A stretch of 64,000 nt of DNA from Onchocerca volvulus. Lineage: Eukaryota > Nematoda > Chromadorea > Rhabditida > Onchocercidae. The stretch's first letter is position 1. The number at the start of each line of letters is the position of its first letter. The notes beneath the pieces were generated by a model. That model saw nothing but the letters and a program-made list of their open reading frames with translations, was not told the DNA's origin and did no database searches. The DNA lies in the NCBI GenBank assembly GCA_000499405.2, contig HG738149.1:24369-88368 (forward strand). Reading direction: 5' to 3'. Below are positions 11,728-24,628 of the stretch, in pieces. The position numbers were made by a program, and so were the translations under genes.

Positions 11728-14700
11728 ATGATGATAGTCACCGACGGAGATGATCAAGGTGAGTCATTTTAGCAAATATAGAAATTTTTTACTGATGAAA
11801 GAAATGATAATATTTAGAAAAATTTTCATGCTTTTTATTCTTTAAGTTTTAGAGATTTCGGATATTTTTTCCGTTTAATCTAATTCTATCTTACCGGAAT
11901 GCATGCATCATTTATTTTATCTGAACTCTATCTATCCGGAATCCATACAATCATTCTATTTAGAATTTTCAGAAAGGAAAGCGATAAAATTCTTGAATTA
12001 TTTTGAAGAAAAAAAAAAAAAAAAAAAGAAAAACAAGCATACCTCACAACAAGCTATTACCAGTTTTATTTTGTTAAGAAGGCTTAAATTTAACAAAAAT
12101 CAAATGCTTTCGATAACAAGATGGACTGGACCCATTGGATTGGTCACGATTTGTAGACAATAGAAACTAAAAACGAATAAATTCAAAACTTGAACTAATA
12201 CTTTGCACTAAACTAAACCGCTCCCTTTCTTCTTTCTTTTTCGTCTCTGTCATCCAGTAAATAATTTTTATAGTTTATATTGTTGTTGTTGTTTGAAGTT
12301 GATGTTGTGAGTGATTGCTGGTTAGGTTTTGAAGAACTTGCCCGATCGTAGTAGATTCATTAATCCTTTGAATAATTGATGATTAGTTCTTGAAAAATTT
12401 GTACGATCGTAGATTCCTCTTATGTCTTATCTTATTCTTTCCTTTCTTCCAAAAAAAAAAAAAAAAAAAAAAAAAAAAGAATAGATCTTAACAAAGATAT
12501 GTTATAAGAATAAATCAAAGAAGCATTAAATGCTAACAATTAAATAGCTTTAAATGGATATCAAAAATGACACATTTTTACAAGTACCAACTCAGAGATA
12601 ACATCAAATTGATGATACTACTAAGTATCAATAGGTATAGAGAAGGTCAAAGGGCATTGGAGAAGAAAACAGATTAACTGTAATACTATAAATATCAATC
12701 AGTATAAAGAAAATCAAAGTGCATTGGAGAAAGAAAAAAAAAATCTACTGTTCTACTGTAATACTAGGGTTGTTTTTGTCAACATAATGTAGTAGGATTT
12801 CACAAAAGGCAATAAATCTACGTCGGTATACTTTTTATAGATGATAGAAAGGAGATGGATTTGTTTACTTAGCTTGATCATTTATATTCTTACGATTTTT
12901 CTTAATCAATTTCAAATCGATCATTTGAATTTGTCATTATTGCAGCAAAAATTTGTTTTCAATTTGAGGAAAATTCAGAGAATATAAATAGATCTTGTTT
13001 TAGCAAAAATCTTCATATACTTCCAATCAAAATGTGTAATTATACAAGATACAATTAATGATTACTAAAATACTTAACCCTCGTTTGCTATTAAATTAGC
13101 CTTAAAGATGATAAATTTTGACCTTGAATTTAATAATTACTAATTTAGCAAAAAAGAAGAAATAAAAACCACCCTCGGCACCCCCCCAATTTCCAGATTA
13201 GGGAAATGGAATGGATGCCAACGTGCATTTCTGACGACTATCCTCCGCCTTCTTTCTATTCTTTTCGCGCGCACCTCCGCCCCCTCACTGTCAGCAGTTG
13301 AAAATGCCTTTTTACGCCAACCAATCAACCAATCCACGGCCGCTCATTTTTTTTTCGTTCTCTTTCTTTTTTTTTTATTTAATACTTTTTTTTTCATTGT
13401 TCAATCTGTTGCCTGCCTGTAATGCTTCAATAACTTGCTTTTTTTGCATGCACCTGCAAACCTTCATACCAAACAAATTAAACAAATGCATTCTCGCATC
13501 CGTACCGCATCCTGCACCCTCACCCGACCCAAATCGTGCACCTAAATCTACACCCCGGATCCATCCCTCTTCCCGGTTCCATATCCCATTTCCTTACCAC
13601 ATTCAATGCTATACAATTATTTCTTTTTTTCTGATCGTTTTTATTCCTACACATACACAACGTGCATATATACACAAAAACATCGAAAAAAAAGTAAATA
13701 AAAAAATAGAAAGATTCATGTCGAGAAAAAAAGAAGAAAAAAAACTTAACGGAAAACTTCCTTGTTAGTGAAGAGAATTCAAGTTTCAAAAAAAAAACCT
13801 GATAGAAACCATTTATTTTTTCAATTGTTGTTGGAGAAATTTTCTCAAATTATTCTCTTATCGTTTAGTTTTGACAAAAGAATGGAAATTTTGAAGTTGA
13901 TACATATATCGGAGGGATAAAGACTTTTTGGTTGCCATCTGGTCGCAACATCATTCACTCATTTGTTTCACACTGATTTGTATCAGTGAGAGATTGAGGG
14001 ATGAATTTTAGCCTTTTAAGAAATTGTAACCTATTTTATTTATCGATTATTTTTGCCGAATCAATAGATCTATAAAAAAGAGGAAAAAATTGAATAGCAA
14101 AATGATACAAAAGAGTGACATTATATGTTGCTTAAGTTTGATTTAGTATTTCGACTTTATGACCTATAACCTCTTGTATTTTATATCGTATGCGGTCATA
14201 TCTTTGTTGCTTACTCTTTTCTATTATTATAAAATAATTTTGTAGAATTTCTTATGTTTTTCCTTCTTTCCGCTCTCTCGCTTGTCCTCTTTGCTATAAA
14301 CTTCTCACATAATTTAATAAATAGAATTGGAGAAATGGCTAATTGTCCGTTGGCGACTTATTTCCTTTCTTTCTTCTATCAACACTTTTCAGTTATTGTT
14401 AAATAAGTTTTCCAACAGAGTTAGGTTGCTACTGTTCCTCAATTATTTACCGCTGCAATCCATTCCATAGTTTATTACTTTACCTTTCAATCATTAGTGC
14501 ACTATTTGTTATAACCTTTCATCTTATGGTCATCACTGGTCAACCTCACCGATTGCTTCTTCAGCAGATATATTCAATAAGCAATTTGACAAAACTCATT
14601 TCCAATGGCATGCATATCGTCGGTATGTTTTTTTTTTGATACAAACATTTTATAATTAAAATAGCATATCTCTGATTACACTTAATTTATTTAATAAATT

Positions 14701-15614
14701 ATCACTTCAAATTTGATCATAGGAAAACGGATGAATTGTTTAGTAATCTTGTACTTTGCAAAGATAACAATTTTTCAGGCATATTTTCTTTCGCTAATTG
14801 CAGAATTTGGCAAAGGATTTTTGCCGAAATTTCCATCTGTTGTCTATTTTTCAAATTTGAAAAATTATCACATTATGTTTTTTGGGATTCATTGAAAATT
14901 TTTTGAATAACGTGATATTTTATATTGAAAAGATTTATGTATGAATGAATGCTTTTTTACGTTAATTGATGGTTAGTTTTTGTAGGAGAATTAATGTTAA
15001 TGATAGGAATGGTAGTAGTAGTAGTAATAATGATAGTAAATAGGTGGTAGTAGCGTTTTTTATTGAAAAAAAAGGAAAAAAAAGTAGTTCAGTTTATTTT
15101 TCAGCTAAAAGGAAGGAATTTCATGTTTGGTCCATCGTGTATGCCATCATTACCAGTACCATCATCATCATCATCATCACATATGTAGTAGTAATAGTAT
15201 AAACAGAGACAAATATTACCTCACCTCAAAAATACAACTACCAGAGAGCGGGGGGGAAAGAGCGGGGCAGGAGTTTGAGAGCATAAGATAGATTAATGAA
15301 CACGAACAAAAAACATTTTGAGAGTGAGAAGCCGGTTTTTTTTATGTATATAATGGTGTGATATGATTTCGCTCACAATACATTTAGGCATATGTTCTGT
15401 TTTTTTTTTCCTTTTTTTGTTATTAGGCGATCATGATGGTACCAAAATTGTTTCCCTGAAATTTCTTGATAGTGGAAAAAGTAACTTAATGATTAATCTA
15501 CTTGGATATTCTTTTATAATTAAATATGCCAAATATACAGGATTGTGTGAATCAGGTGAGAACCTAACTGATATTTTAAGGAAAATTTTTGAAGAACATC
15601 AAAAAGAAGAATGA
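11728..15614 (+). CDS. Possible small two-exon gene, function unknown
   Basis: Speculative model: join(11728..11758, 15427..15614), 72 aa. Exon 1 is an ATG followed by acidic residues (MMIVTDGDDQ) and a strong GTGAGT donor in phase 1. Exon 2 follows a TTATTAG acceptor in the matching phase, opens with GDHDGTKIVS and ends in a Lys/Glu-rich tail before TGA. The composition of exon 2 (few Phe/poly-T codons, charged C-terminus) looks coding, unlike nearby frames. The 3.7-kb intron is unusual here and spans a GC-richer block, so exons may be missing or the two pieces may belong to different genes. I recognise no family. Confidence 0.3.
12432..12478. repeat. Poly-A tract
   Basis: A run of nearly 30 adenines (about 12451-12478) after a T/C-rich lead. 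It is typical of the homopolymer slippage seen across the window. Confidence 0.8.
12626..12765. repeat. Imperfect tandem duplication, period about 67 bp
   Basis: Two units start at about 12626 and 12693. Each reads TATCAAT, then TATA-AGA, TCAAAG-GCATTGGAGAA, and ends with ACTGTAATACTA. They are non-coding. Confidence 0.6.
13160..13600. promoter_or_regulatory. GC-richer block, candidate promoter or regulatory region
   Basis: Against a background of 70% or more AT, this stretch carries C-runs (CCCCCCC near 13182), CG-rich pieces (TTCGCGCGCACC near 13264) and CT-rich segments up to about 13580. Open frames on both strands cover parts of it but none has a convincing start, splice pattern or family motif. 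A promoter or enhancer is inferred from base composition only. It lies about 5 kb upstream of the fozi-1 start codon. Confidence 0.3.
14990..15280. repeat. Simple-repeat cluster with a G-rich patch
   Basis: Imperfect GTA/ATG repeats (about 15013-15055), a CAT repeat (about 15160-15178) and a G-rich patch at about 15247-15275 with several runs of three or more G. The patch is conspicuous in such AT-rich DNA and lies upstream of the possible exon at 15427. Confidence 0.55.
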
Positions 15615-17131
15615 TAAATTAAACTTAAATTTATACTCATTCTATGCATAGGTAATTTTGATGTTTTTTCCATCCTGCATAAAACAATCATATATTAGTT
15701 ATATTCTCTTAATCTGTCTTAAAAAAAAAAAAAAAAATGAAGTTTGTCACCAAATATTGAAAATATAAACAACTTTTTTTTTTTGACTTGAATTCATTTC
15801 CGGTATGATCGGAGAATGTTACAGTTAAAGAAGCGCTAACTTTACAATAATTTTGTTCTTTTCAATCGAACGATGGACCTTTATGAGTTTCGGAAACTAA
15901 TATCTATACGTTTAGCATAAAATATTTTTGTTGTTCGCTCTTTTGAAACCATCTTTAAAATAGCTTCTCATTCGTTCTTTTTGGGCAAAATTTCTGTATT
16001 TTGTGACATTTTCATTTCTTCCTTTTCCTCTCAATTTCAGTTACATTTCATATATATTTTTCCTATTGACTGTTGAGCTCTTTGCAAACAAACTTTTGAT
16101 AATACAATTCTGACAGATGCTTACCTCAAGCAATCCCTATACCATTTATTATGAATATTTAATTGATAATGAAACTTCTAGATAATCTTATCAGAAAAAT
16201 TTATTTGCCAAACAGTTGTTTTGTATTGATGTATCATAAGGGCAAATATATAGAATGATAACAGAAAGAAGGAAATAATCAAACTTTTGTTACCTCAGTT
16301 TGTCCGTAAATCTTTTCCTCTTAGCATTATTACTGTTCAGTAAGCAATCAGTAAGCAGGTGTTATTTATGCGCACATTTGTTTATTTGCATAATGTCTTA
16401 CTTATTCTGTTTTTTTTTTTTTTTTTTAAATTCTTTTCACATTCTTTTCTTGTACTCACAATTAAGTGATATTGGAGAAGAAAAATGATAATCAGTGGAT
16501 AAGATAAGCTGGATGATAGTTTGTGTTGATAATGGATAATGAAATAGCGCAAATTAATAAAAAGCAAAAATGTCTGCAATGATTGCTTTTAAAATTAACA
16601 ATAATATCATAATTTAATATTTTAATGTATTAAATAATAAATTAGAAGGTTCTAGATATTTTGGTAAATTTCTTCCTCTTTTTTTTTTAGTAAGGTTTCT
16701 TAGGAATTTTTATACACCGTTTCATATCAGCTAATTGTTTCTTTTATCAGATATTTCATACTTCTCATGTCTTTGTGTTCCAATTTGAAAAAATTTTATA
16801 TCAATCGCTTTCTAAATTTTTTATTCCTGAATCTTGCTCATTTAAGAAAATATAATGGCTAACAAATTGCTTCCCAAAAATCGGATTCATTTTCCGTGAT
16901 ATATATTGATTATTTAGATCTTGCGAAAGTAAAAATTGTAATTAGTCGAAAACAGACAGCTAAAAAAGTGACAGCTAAGAGATAATTAAAATGATTAATA
17001 GTGACTTTTGATTAATTTTATTTTTAAAAGAATTCTGCCAATTTCTCAAGTACTAGCTTCTATTCTTTCTTATCAGTTTAAAATTTTTGAAGAAATGATA
17101 ATAAATTAGGTAATATATTACTACATGTAAA

Positions 17132-17140
17132 GGAAAGAGC

Positions 17141-17167
<27 letters not shown>
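17132..17167. repeat. (GA)n microsatellite
   Basis: About 14 GA dinucleotides, flanked by AT-rich DNA with no coding frame. Confidence 0.85.
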
Positions 17168-17171
<4 letters not shown>

Positions 17172-17779
17172 TGAAAAGAATGGAAATAATGAATTATGTA
17201 TTCTTTTGTCTGTATCTCGTGCAACTCATATACAATTGTCAAAACATTTTTTATCAGTGATGTCAAAAAAAAAAATTAATTGGCTTTCATTAACAATGTG
17301 ATAATCAGCTTGTCTATTTTATCAGCTTTTTTTTTTTTTTTTTTTTTTCACAGTATTTTCTCATTCTCACAAACCTGAGCATATAATTTTACTTTGTTTT
17401 TTCATGTTGAAGAGAACAAGTGACAAAAGAAGTGATAGAGAATGAGTGATGGCATAAAAATATGATAGTAAGATATCAATGGTTGATTGTTGATTAATAA
17501 GTGATAAGTTGTTGCTTTACTATCATTTTTTTGCTTTACTTTTTGAAACATAAATAATCAAATAATCACATATTGTCATCTATCCTCTCGAACTTTTGTT
17601 TGACTTTTGTTACATGACAGTTTTTTTCTCCATTTCTTCTACATATTTTTTTTTTTTTTTTTTTATAAATTTCTTTTTTTGATATCATGTGACATTATTA
17701 TTATAGTTCAGTTTAGATTATTATTTTATTTTATCAGGGTAGAGATAAGAATAGCTGAAACAATATTGATTCAATTCAA

Positions 17780-17895
17780 AATTTGATTTATAAATAACTA
17801 AAATATTTGATTTATAAGTAACCTAAGTTTTTGATTTATAAGCAACCTAAGCATTTGATTTATAGGTAACTTAAATTTTTGATTTACAACCAGAA
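17780..17895. repeat. Short tandem array, unit TTTGATTTATAAGTAACCTAA
   Basis: About five imperfect copies of a unit of 25-28 bases containing TTTGATTTATAA and TAACCTAA, upstream of fozi-1. It is non-coding. Confidence 0.7.
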
Positions 17896-18690
17896 ATTGG
17901 TTAACTCATCTGAAGTGTTCCATTGTTAAACATACAATTAGAAGCAATTTATCTTATGATAACTGTTGAAGATGAGAATGCATAGAAGTACAATCATAAA
18001 TGTCCAACTTCCAAAAACACTTCATAAAAACGTAAACGGAACTGAGTATTACGAAAATCTACTTTTTTAGTAATTATATATTCGATTTGAAATCAAAAGT
18101 AATTCTTTCCCTCTTACAGTAAAGGCATAAAAAGGACTTTATATTTGGGAATAGAGCTTGACATTGTCGATGATGACTTGCTATATTAACTTCTTAAATG
18201 ATAATATCATTTCGTATTTCTTGTATTTATTTTTATACTATGTGCAAAAATCACTTTTTGTTAAAGGTTTGTGATCATTGCTTATCATCGATTTAAAATG
18301 ATAAAAAAAAAAAAAAATCAAATCAAAAAAGGAATCGAATAGCAAACAGTAAATATTATTTTATTGTAAGAAATCATGATTCTCGAACACTTAAAGTACG
18401 AAATATATGAAGAACTTGGCGACGTTTGAAAAAAACAATAAAGTACATATTATTATTATCATCAAACACAATATTCTTAGACATTACTTCGACGTTTATA
18501 AATCGTGCGTATAATTCTTATGATAATTAAGTTGAGAATTATTTGATAATTTTATTGCAGATTTTGGTTGTTGAAATTTTAATCAATTATACTGGTCATC
18601 AATTAGTCAGGAGCAGCAGCACATACTAAACAAAACATATTATTGCTAATGCTGCTTTCTGGTCTAAATTATTTCATCATTTACCAGTAA

Positions 18691-18734
18691 TTATTATCAG
18701 AACTTGATATAATTCTTAAACTGATAACTGTAAA
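18691..18734 (+). promoter_or_regulatory. Candidate 3' splice acceptor / trans-splice site before fozi-1
   Basis: TTATTATCAG ends at 18700, 34 bases before the predicted start codon, and an in-frame stop lies between them. This fits a spliced-leader or 5' UTR intron acceptor and supports the ATG at 18735 as the start. Use of the site is inferred. Confidence 0.4.
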
Positions 18735-19762
18735 ATGCCATCAAATGATGGAACACAACGAAAGCTATCCTCGTCATCAACATTGCAACAGCAAGCGCAA
18801 ATTTCATCGCAACAACAACTAGATACTTCAGTTGATACTGTTGGTACTGTCTCAACAACATCAACAACGCCTAGCGGTTTAAATGCCGAATTTTTGCACT
18901 GTCTAACACAAAATTTATTAGCGACAACGGCAGCAGGTACCAGCGGACAATCGCAAGCAACCGATGCCGCAGCTGGAACATCGGTTGCCGCTGCATTTGG
19001 ATTGCCTATACCGGACATATCAATGATGTATAATAACGTTAATTTGTACAACCTTTTCAACCTTAATTTGCTAACTGAATCACAACAAATTCGACAACAA
19101 TCATCGTCTTTTCTGACAGAATACCTCAGGCAACGAACTGTGGAAGCAAATGCGCGACAATATCAACAACGGCAACAGCAACAACAACAACGACAACAGC
19201 GCCCTTCGAAAGAAAAGAAACGTGTACGTAAATTTTTACTCAAAAAAATGTAAATATTTTTTAAAATCATAGGAAATTGTAAAATATACTTTTAGTCGTT
19301 TTAACGATTATTGTCAGGTAAAAAAAAAAATAGTTCATTAAAGTCAAACAAATTCGGCATTTGTCCATTCTAATGCTTATTTGGACCGAACTTCATAGGA
19401 ATTATTTGAGATAAATTAGATTTTAGCCAGTTTAAGAAGGTCAATATGTGACAATAACTAAGATTAGGAATAATCATACTATCTTCTGTTCACTGAAAAA
19501 GGCTTCTGAACTTATACTTTATTAGTGTTAGCAATTCTTAGTCATACCTGCATATTCCTACGTAAAATTGAAATAATTTTGAAAGGATTAAGCCTAAGCT
19601 ATATTTTTTACATAATTAGTTAATAATTCTTACTTACTTTTTACAATTTACGGAGAATATAATTGCATCAATTAGTGCATGTCCGTTTAATTGCTCACAT
19701 TTTACTTTCACGTTTTTATTTAACTAATAATTATTATATTCAGTTACTTCAAAATATCATGG

Positions 19763-19795
<33 letters not shown>

Positions 19796-22700
19796 TGCTC
19801 ACAACACTTTGCAATTTTAGTTGCTATCGGCAAATGAGGGCTATATAGCGTGCAGAGCAGACCTGTCCTATGGCATACGAAACTTTGTTTTAGAAATGTA
19901 TAATATAAGAGACAGTGTTTGTTATGCTCACCATATGGTCCCCTAATGCCGTAAACTTTTTCAGAGCTATCCCTGCAGTTTTCAGTGGTGTGAATTATGT
20001 CTGAGGGAAGTTCATAGTTCGAAATTACCTTGCCATATAAGACAACATCATGTGGCGCAACCAATGTTTATCTGTCCACAATGCAAGTTTAGCTCGAGCT
20101 ACTCGAAGAACAATGTCAAAAGTCATATGTCAACAGTGCATGGGTTGACTGTTAGTTCATTTTCATTTCTAATTTTTACGCACTTTTCATCATCACCATA
20201 ATTTTATTGTCTGTTTTTTCATATAAAATACTTCGTTCCACTTGGCTGCGAATTCTTTAGTCTTCTTCATCTTACTTTTGCTATTATGATAAGATCCTTA
20301 GAATGGATTTTTTGGATTCAGAGTAAGATGAAATGAATATGAAAATATTTATGATTTCATAATTTTTGATGTTTGAAATTGTTTTGATGTGCTTTGAATA
20401 TCAAATTAGAATTTAATTGAATGCATGAAAATGAAGCAATATGTTCGATACATTGGTAATTTGAAATATGATTTCAAATTATTATACTGTTGTTATCTGC
20501 AAAGTTCGGTATCATTGAAATGCGGGAAGTACATTGTCTATAAATAAGTAAAACTCCTTATGTTTTGGTGCGAAATATTTGTAATCAATTTATGATTATC
20601 GCTACTAGTAGCTATTGTGAAGGAAGCGAGACTTTATTAAGAATATTTCCTATAACTGAAATTTATGGAAATTAATTTATGAAATGCATTATTACTAAAT
20701 GAATTATTTTCTCTTTTTCAGGAAGAACCAATTAGTCATATGGAAGAGTATGCAGATGAAGTGGAACAATTGATGAAACAATGTTTCCCGACTGTTCGTG
20801 GCCGCGGTCGTCCGGTACATAGTAATATCAGGTCTTCAACTGCTTCTTCATCTTCAACAATTAATACCGAATCGAACAACAACTCAAGACGAAATAGCGC
20901 TAGCTCCATAGCATCAGCCAATAAAATTTCGGTGATAATTTTGAACAAATTAATTTTGAGGGAAATTAAAAATTCTTAGCTTAGTTCATTTATTCCAGCG
21001 ATCTCACCATCTGTGCACCGTAGAAAACGAGCTAAAAAAAAAAAATTAAGAAAAATTATAAATTGCAGGCTCGGTACACTCACAGTTACCGCCGCAGAGC
21101 CATCAAGCATTCGGCACAGGAAATGGTTCATGAACTTTATTCAGCGGCCAAAAGCAAACGGGTCAAAAATGAAAACGATTATAAAAAGTAAATTCACTTT
21201 AACAAAGCTATAAGCTATATCGATCTATTTTTTGCATGTTTATCCAATTATTCCTAATTTGAAATATCGTTATTTGCAGCGAATCGGAAATAACGATCAG
21301 TCAAACGCCGATCGATGTTTCCGGTCAGAGTTCGCCAAGCGAGGTATGCATTTCATTCAACTAAGTTCAATTATTTTTCAAAAATTTATCTTTTGTTGAC
21401 AAAAACTATAGAATGAGTAATTTTTGTTTGCATCATGAATCTTTTTGCACATTCCATAATATTTGAAGGTTAACTTTTCATTACTTGTAACCAAATGAGT
21501 TGCATCAAAAATTGTCCTTCGGTAGTTTAATTGATTTGAACTTCGCATTGATACTAAACACATGAAATCAATGATCTATCCGAGCTTCTTCCCTTAATTC
21601 CGCCAATATATTCGGCGCACTTTTATTCACGGATTACGATTACTGTAATCGAGTAAATGTCCTTCTTAACGTCTGTTTCTTGCAATTTTCTATGGTATTT
21701 GCTCTCACGCATAGTCAGGTTGTGATGAAGTGAGAGGTTCAGTGCGGCTATTTATTGGTCATTGGCTGTCTGTCTTTCTGTGTCAGTCCATCAATACGAA
21801 GAGGAAAAACATATTGGTTGTATACATCCAGGATTAGATGTCAATTCACAATTATCAAGAGTCATTTAAAAATAACTTTTGAAAGTAATGTTTTGAAGTA
21901 AAACAGTAATAATTATAACTTTTCAGGAAGATTCTTCTGGTAATAGCAATGCTTCCCATAATGGCATCAAAAATATCAATTACAGTAACGGAACTAATAA
22001 TTACTATAATCACAATAGAACCATCAATTGTAATGATCATGATAGAACCAGCAATTACAATGATGAAGTAAATAGCTTTAGTAGGTCTACTGGCTATCAA
22101 AATGGAACTGACCACAGTGAAACGATTGCTACTGGTAGTTCTCCAAGTTCTTCAGAGCATGTTAATCATGATGCAGAATTAGGTATGTTGTGAGATTGAA
22201 TATGATGACGAGTTCTTATCATTAAATATCCTATTTCTTGAGCGACATTAAAAGTTATTGCATATGAACTAATCCGCGTGTTAAGCCCGAGATATGAAGA
22301 ACTATCTATATACTCAGTTTCTAACTGAATAAGCATTTTTTTTTTCTGCTAAACTTTGACAATTATAATATTTTTGCTTTTCAGCAAATATTTTACAAAA
22401 TTTCTTGAAAGAGCAAACATTGCAGAGACAGAATCAAATGATTCAAGTATGCAAGATTTTGATGAGGAAGAGCAACCACTAAGACATATCGATCGTATTC
22501 GTCCTCGGTATGTCCGAATTGTACTTGAAATAGTGCTTTATGCATTTATTCCATCTTTGAAGTATACCATCGATTCAGACTATTGTTTCCATCTTCATAC
22601 CATTAATGGATGATTTTTGAAATAAACATTTTGTAAAATCTCCAATTTCGTTCTAATTTATTTCTTTGAATATTGAAATAGTACTGCTCCGAATAGTGAA

Positions 22701-24558
22701 CATTTAAGAATTGAATTTAAATTTCTGATTTCGAATTGATTCGTTTTACTGAGAACTGAATCGCTTTTCAGCTATCTTCCACAAAATGTTAATTGGTGGA
22801 TAGTGGCCAATGATCAACTTAAAGGAACTATTTTTGAAAGTTTTCGATTAAGTGAAGTACTTCATGTAAGCTGTTTACCAGCTATCCTTCACTTACTTCC
22901 TTGTTTTTATTCTAACAGTTCCAAAATAAATATTTACAGTCAAAAATTGAATAAGACTTTTTATTGCTTAATTGCTATTGAGCTTCAATGCAGTTATTTC
23001 AGAGATTTCCACGGCAATCATACAAATTAGCTGGTAAAATTCTTATAACGGAAGAACAACTTAAACGGGTGCAAGAGGTCAGGCAGCAAATATCTCTTGA
23101 TTTGACAAAACTTCATGATGCACTTTATAGGTAAGGCATGGCTGATCTTATAGTTGTGGAATTTGTAAAAAAGTTTTCGATCTTTCATAATGTTGATGAT
23201 ATCATATTTACGATCGTTAGAATCTTCTTATTAACCGTCAGTCTAATGATATCTATCTGTACCATTAGACAGATAATTAATAAAAAAAAGAAGTCGAATC
23301 CGAGAATCGTGCAATGATTCTAACTTATTCAAGATGGAAGGTTTATTTTTACCCTTACTCACCTGAATGAATGATTATTGCATTATTAGATTATTTATTC
23401 GATCGATTCTAGTGGTAGTAAAAAAGTATGTGATTACAGTTGTTTTGTTCTTGACTAATATGATAAAAAAAAACGATTTCCATCGATTTTCTTTCCTTCT
23501 TCTTCATCTTACCGTACATACCATAAGATTTCGAAACATATTATTTAGCTTGGATTTGAATGCCTTACCGATAGAGCAAGTTGATTTGATTGCAACTATT
23601 GCACCGACTTCTATGGATGCATTCTACTTATTGGATTGTGAAAATGCTGATCCTAGTGCAGTGATTGGGGAGAATGAACAGTTCTTGTTAAAGGTTAGAG
23701 CTGTAGGAAAAAGCCAATATTGAAAGTAATCAATTATAAATATGTAAAAATGAAAGAATGCTTCTAATCTAATCTTAGATGAAGACTGAAGTTGCAGTTA
23801 ATCTGAAAGCAGAAAAATACCTGACTAATTTTCTGGGATGCTATGAAAATAGCAACTTACAACATGTTAGAAGCTTTCTTGAATTTTAGTCCTCTATATT
23901 GTTGATACAAGTGTTTTCGCTATTGGCTAAAGCGAATGCTTAATTTCGCTGTGCTTAATCTCTGACCGAAAAAGAATTGATCCCAAATTTTTCGGTAAAA
24001 AAAATCTTGATTAATATTTCTGAAAAATCAGTTGTGAAATTCAGCTTGCAAAAATCGATCGAATAGAGGAAAAACTGCATGCGATGTCATTTATGGGGCA
24101 TATTAACAGTCGTGTCACAGAGATCTTGAAAGTTAGTTCTTTTTTGGTTTTAGATCGAAGTAAATTGAAAGAAATTTTTTAAGTAAATTCTAGGGTGCAT
24201 GAAGATTATCCATTTATAAAAATTATCGGATAGAAGTTTAGCTAAAGTTTATAAATCAGAAAAGTAAAAAAGGCGCATTATTGCTAGAGCAATGAAGGAA
24301 CTGAAGCATTAAAATGTATTTTTTTTTGTGCTTATTATCGGTACTACTTCAGTTCTGCTTATTTTATTGTTTCTTTTTTACTTTAGAATTTCGAAGATCT
24401 CATCAATATTGTGAAAATTCTGAGGAAAAATCGTGGATTTCGTGCTTTGCTGCGTGTTGTTCTTGTCTTTATGAACTTCATCATTGGAGATTTTACAGCC
24501 AATACAATTCGGGGCTTTAGGGTATCAGATCTCACAAAGGTGAATATTATGAGTCGTT

Positions 24559-24628
<70 letters not shown>

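Larger units (their letters stand above)
15615..18690. other. Non-coding region upstream of fozi-1
   Basis: No supported exon. It contains poly-T tracts, a GA microsatellite at about 17137-17166, and a 25-28 bp tandem array at about 17780-17895. It probably holds upstream regulatory DNA or 5' UTR introns of fozi-1, but I can point to no specific site. Confidence 0.45.

Noticed and set aside
13520..13560. tRNA or small RNA gene in the GC-richer block
   Set aside because: I could not find a T-loop GGTTCGAATCC-like box with a pairing acceptor stem here or elsewhere in the window.
13298..13789. Long overlapping frames on both strands (156 and 89 codons)
   Set aside because: They mix homopolymer translations with a GC-richer non-coding block, and neither has splice partners, a recognisable domain or a good start context.
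18716..19060. A 114-codon minus-strand open frame with many Cys and Val codons
   Set aside because: It lies antisense to fozi-1 exon 1, whose CAA/GCA/ACA repeats create the open reverse frame. There are no splice signals or family features.
22384..22480. Frame reading NILQNFLKEQTLQ before the FH2 region of fozi-1
   Set aside because: It looks coding but reaches a stop and is in the wrong phase. The acceptor at 22425 joins residues ..DAEL to ETESND.. in phase and leads cleanly to the next exon.
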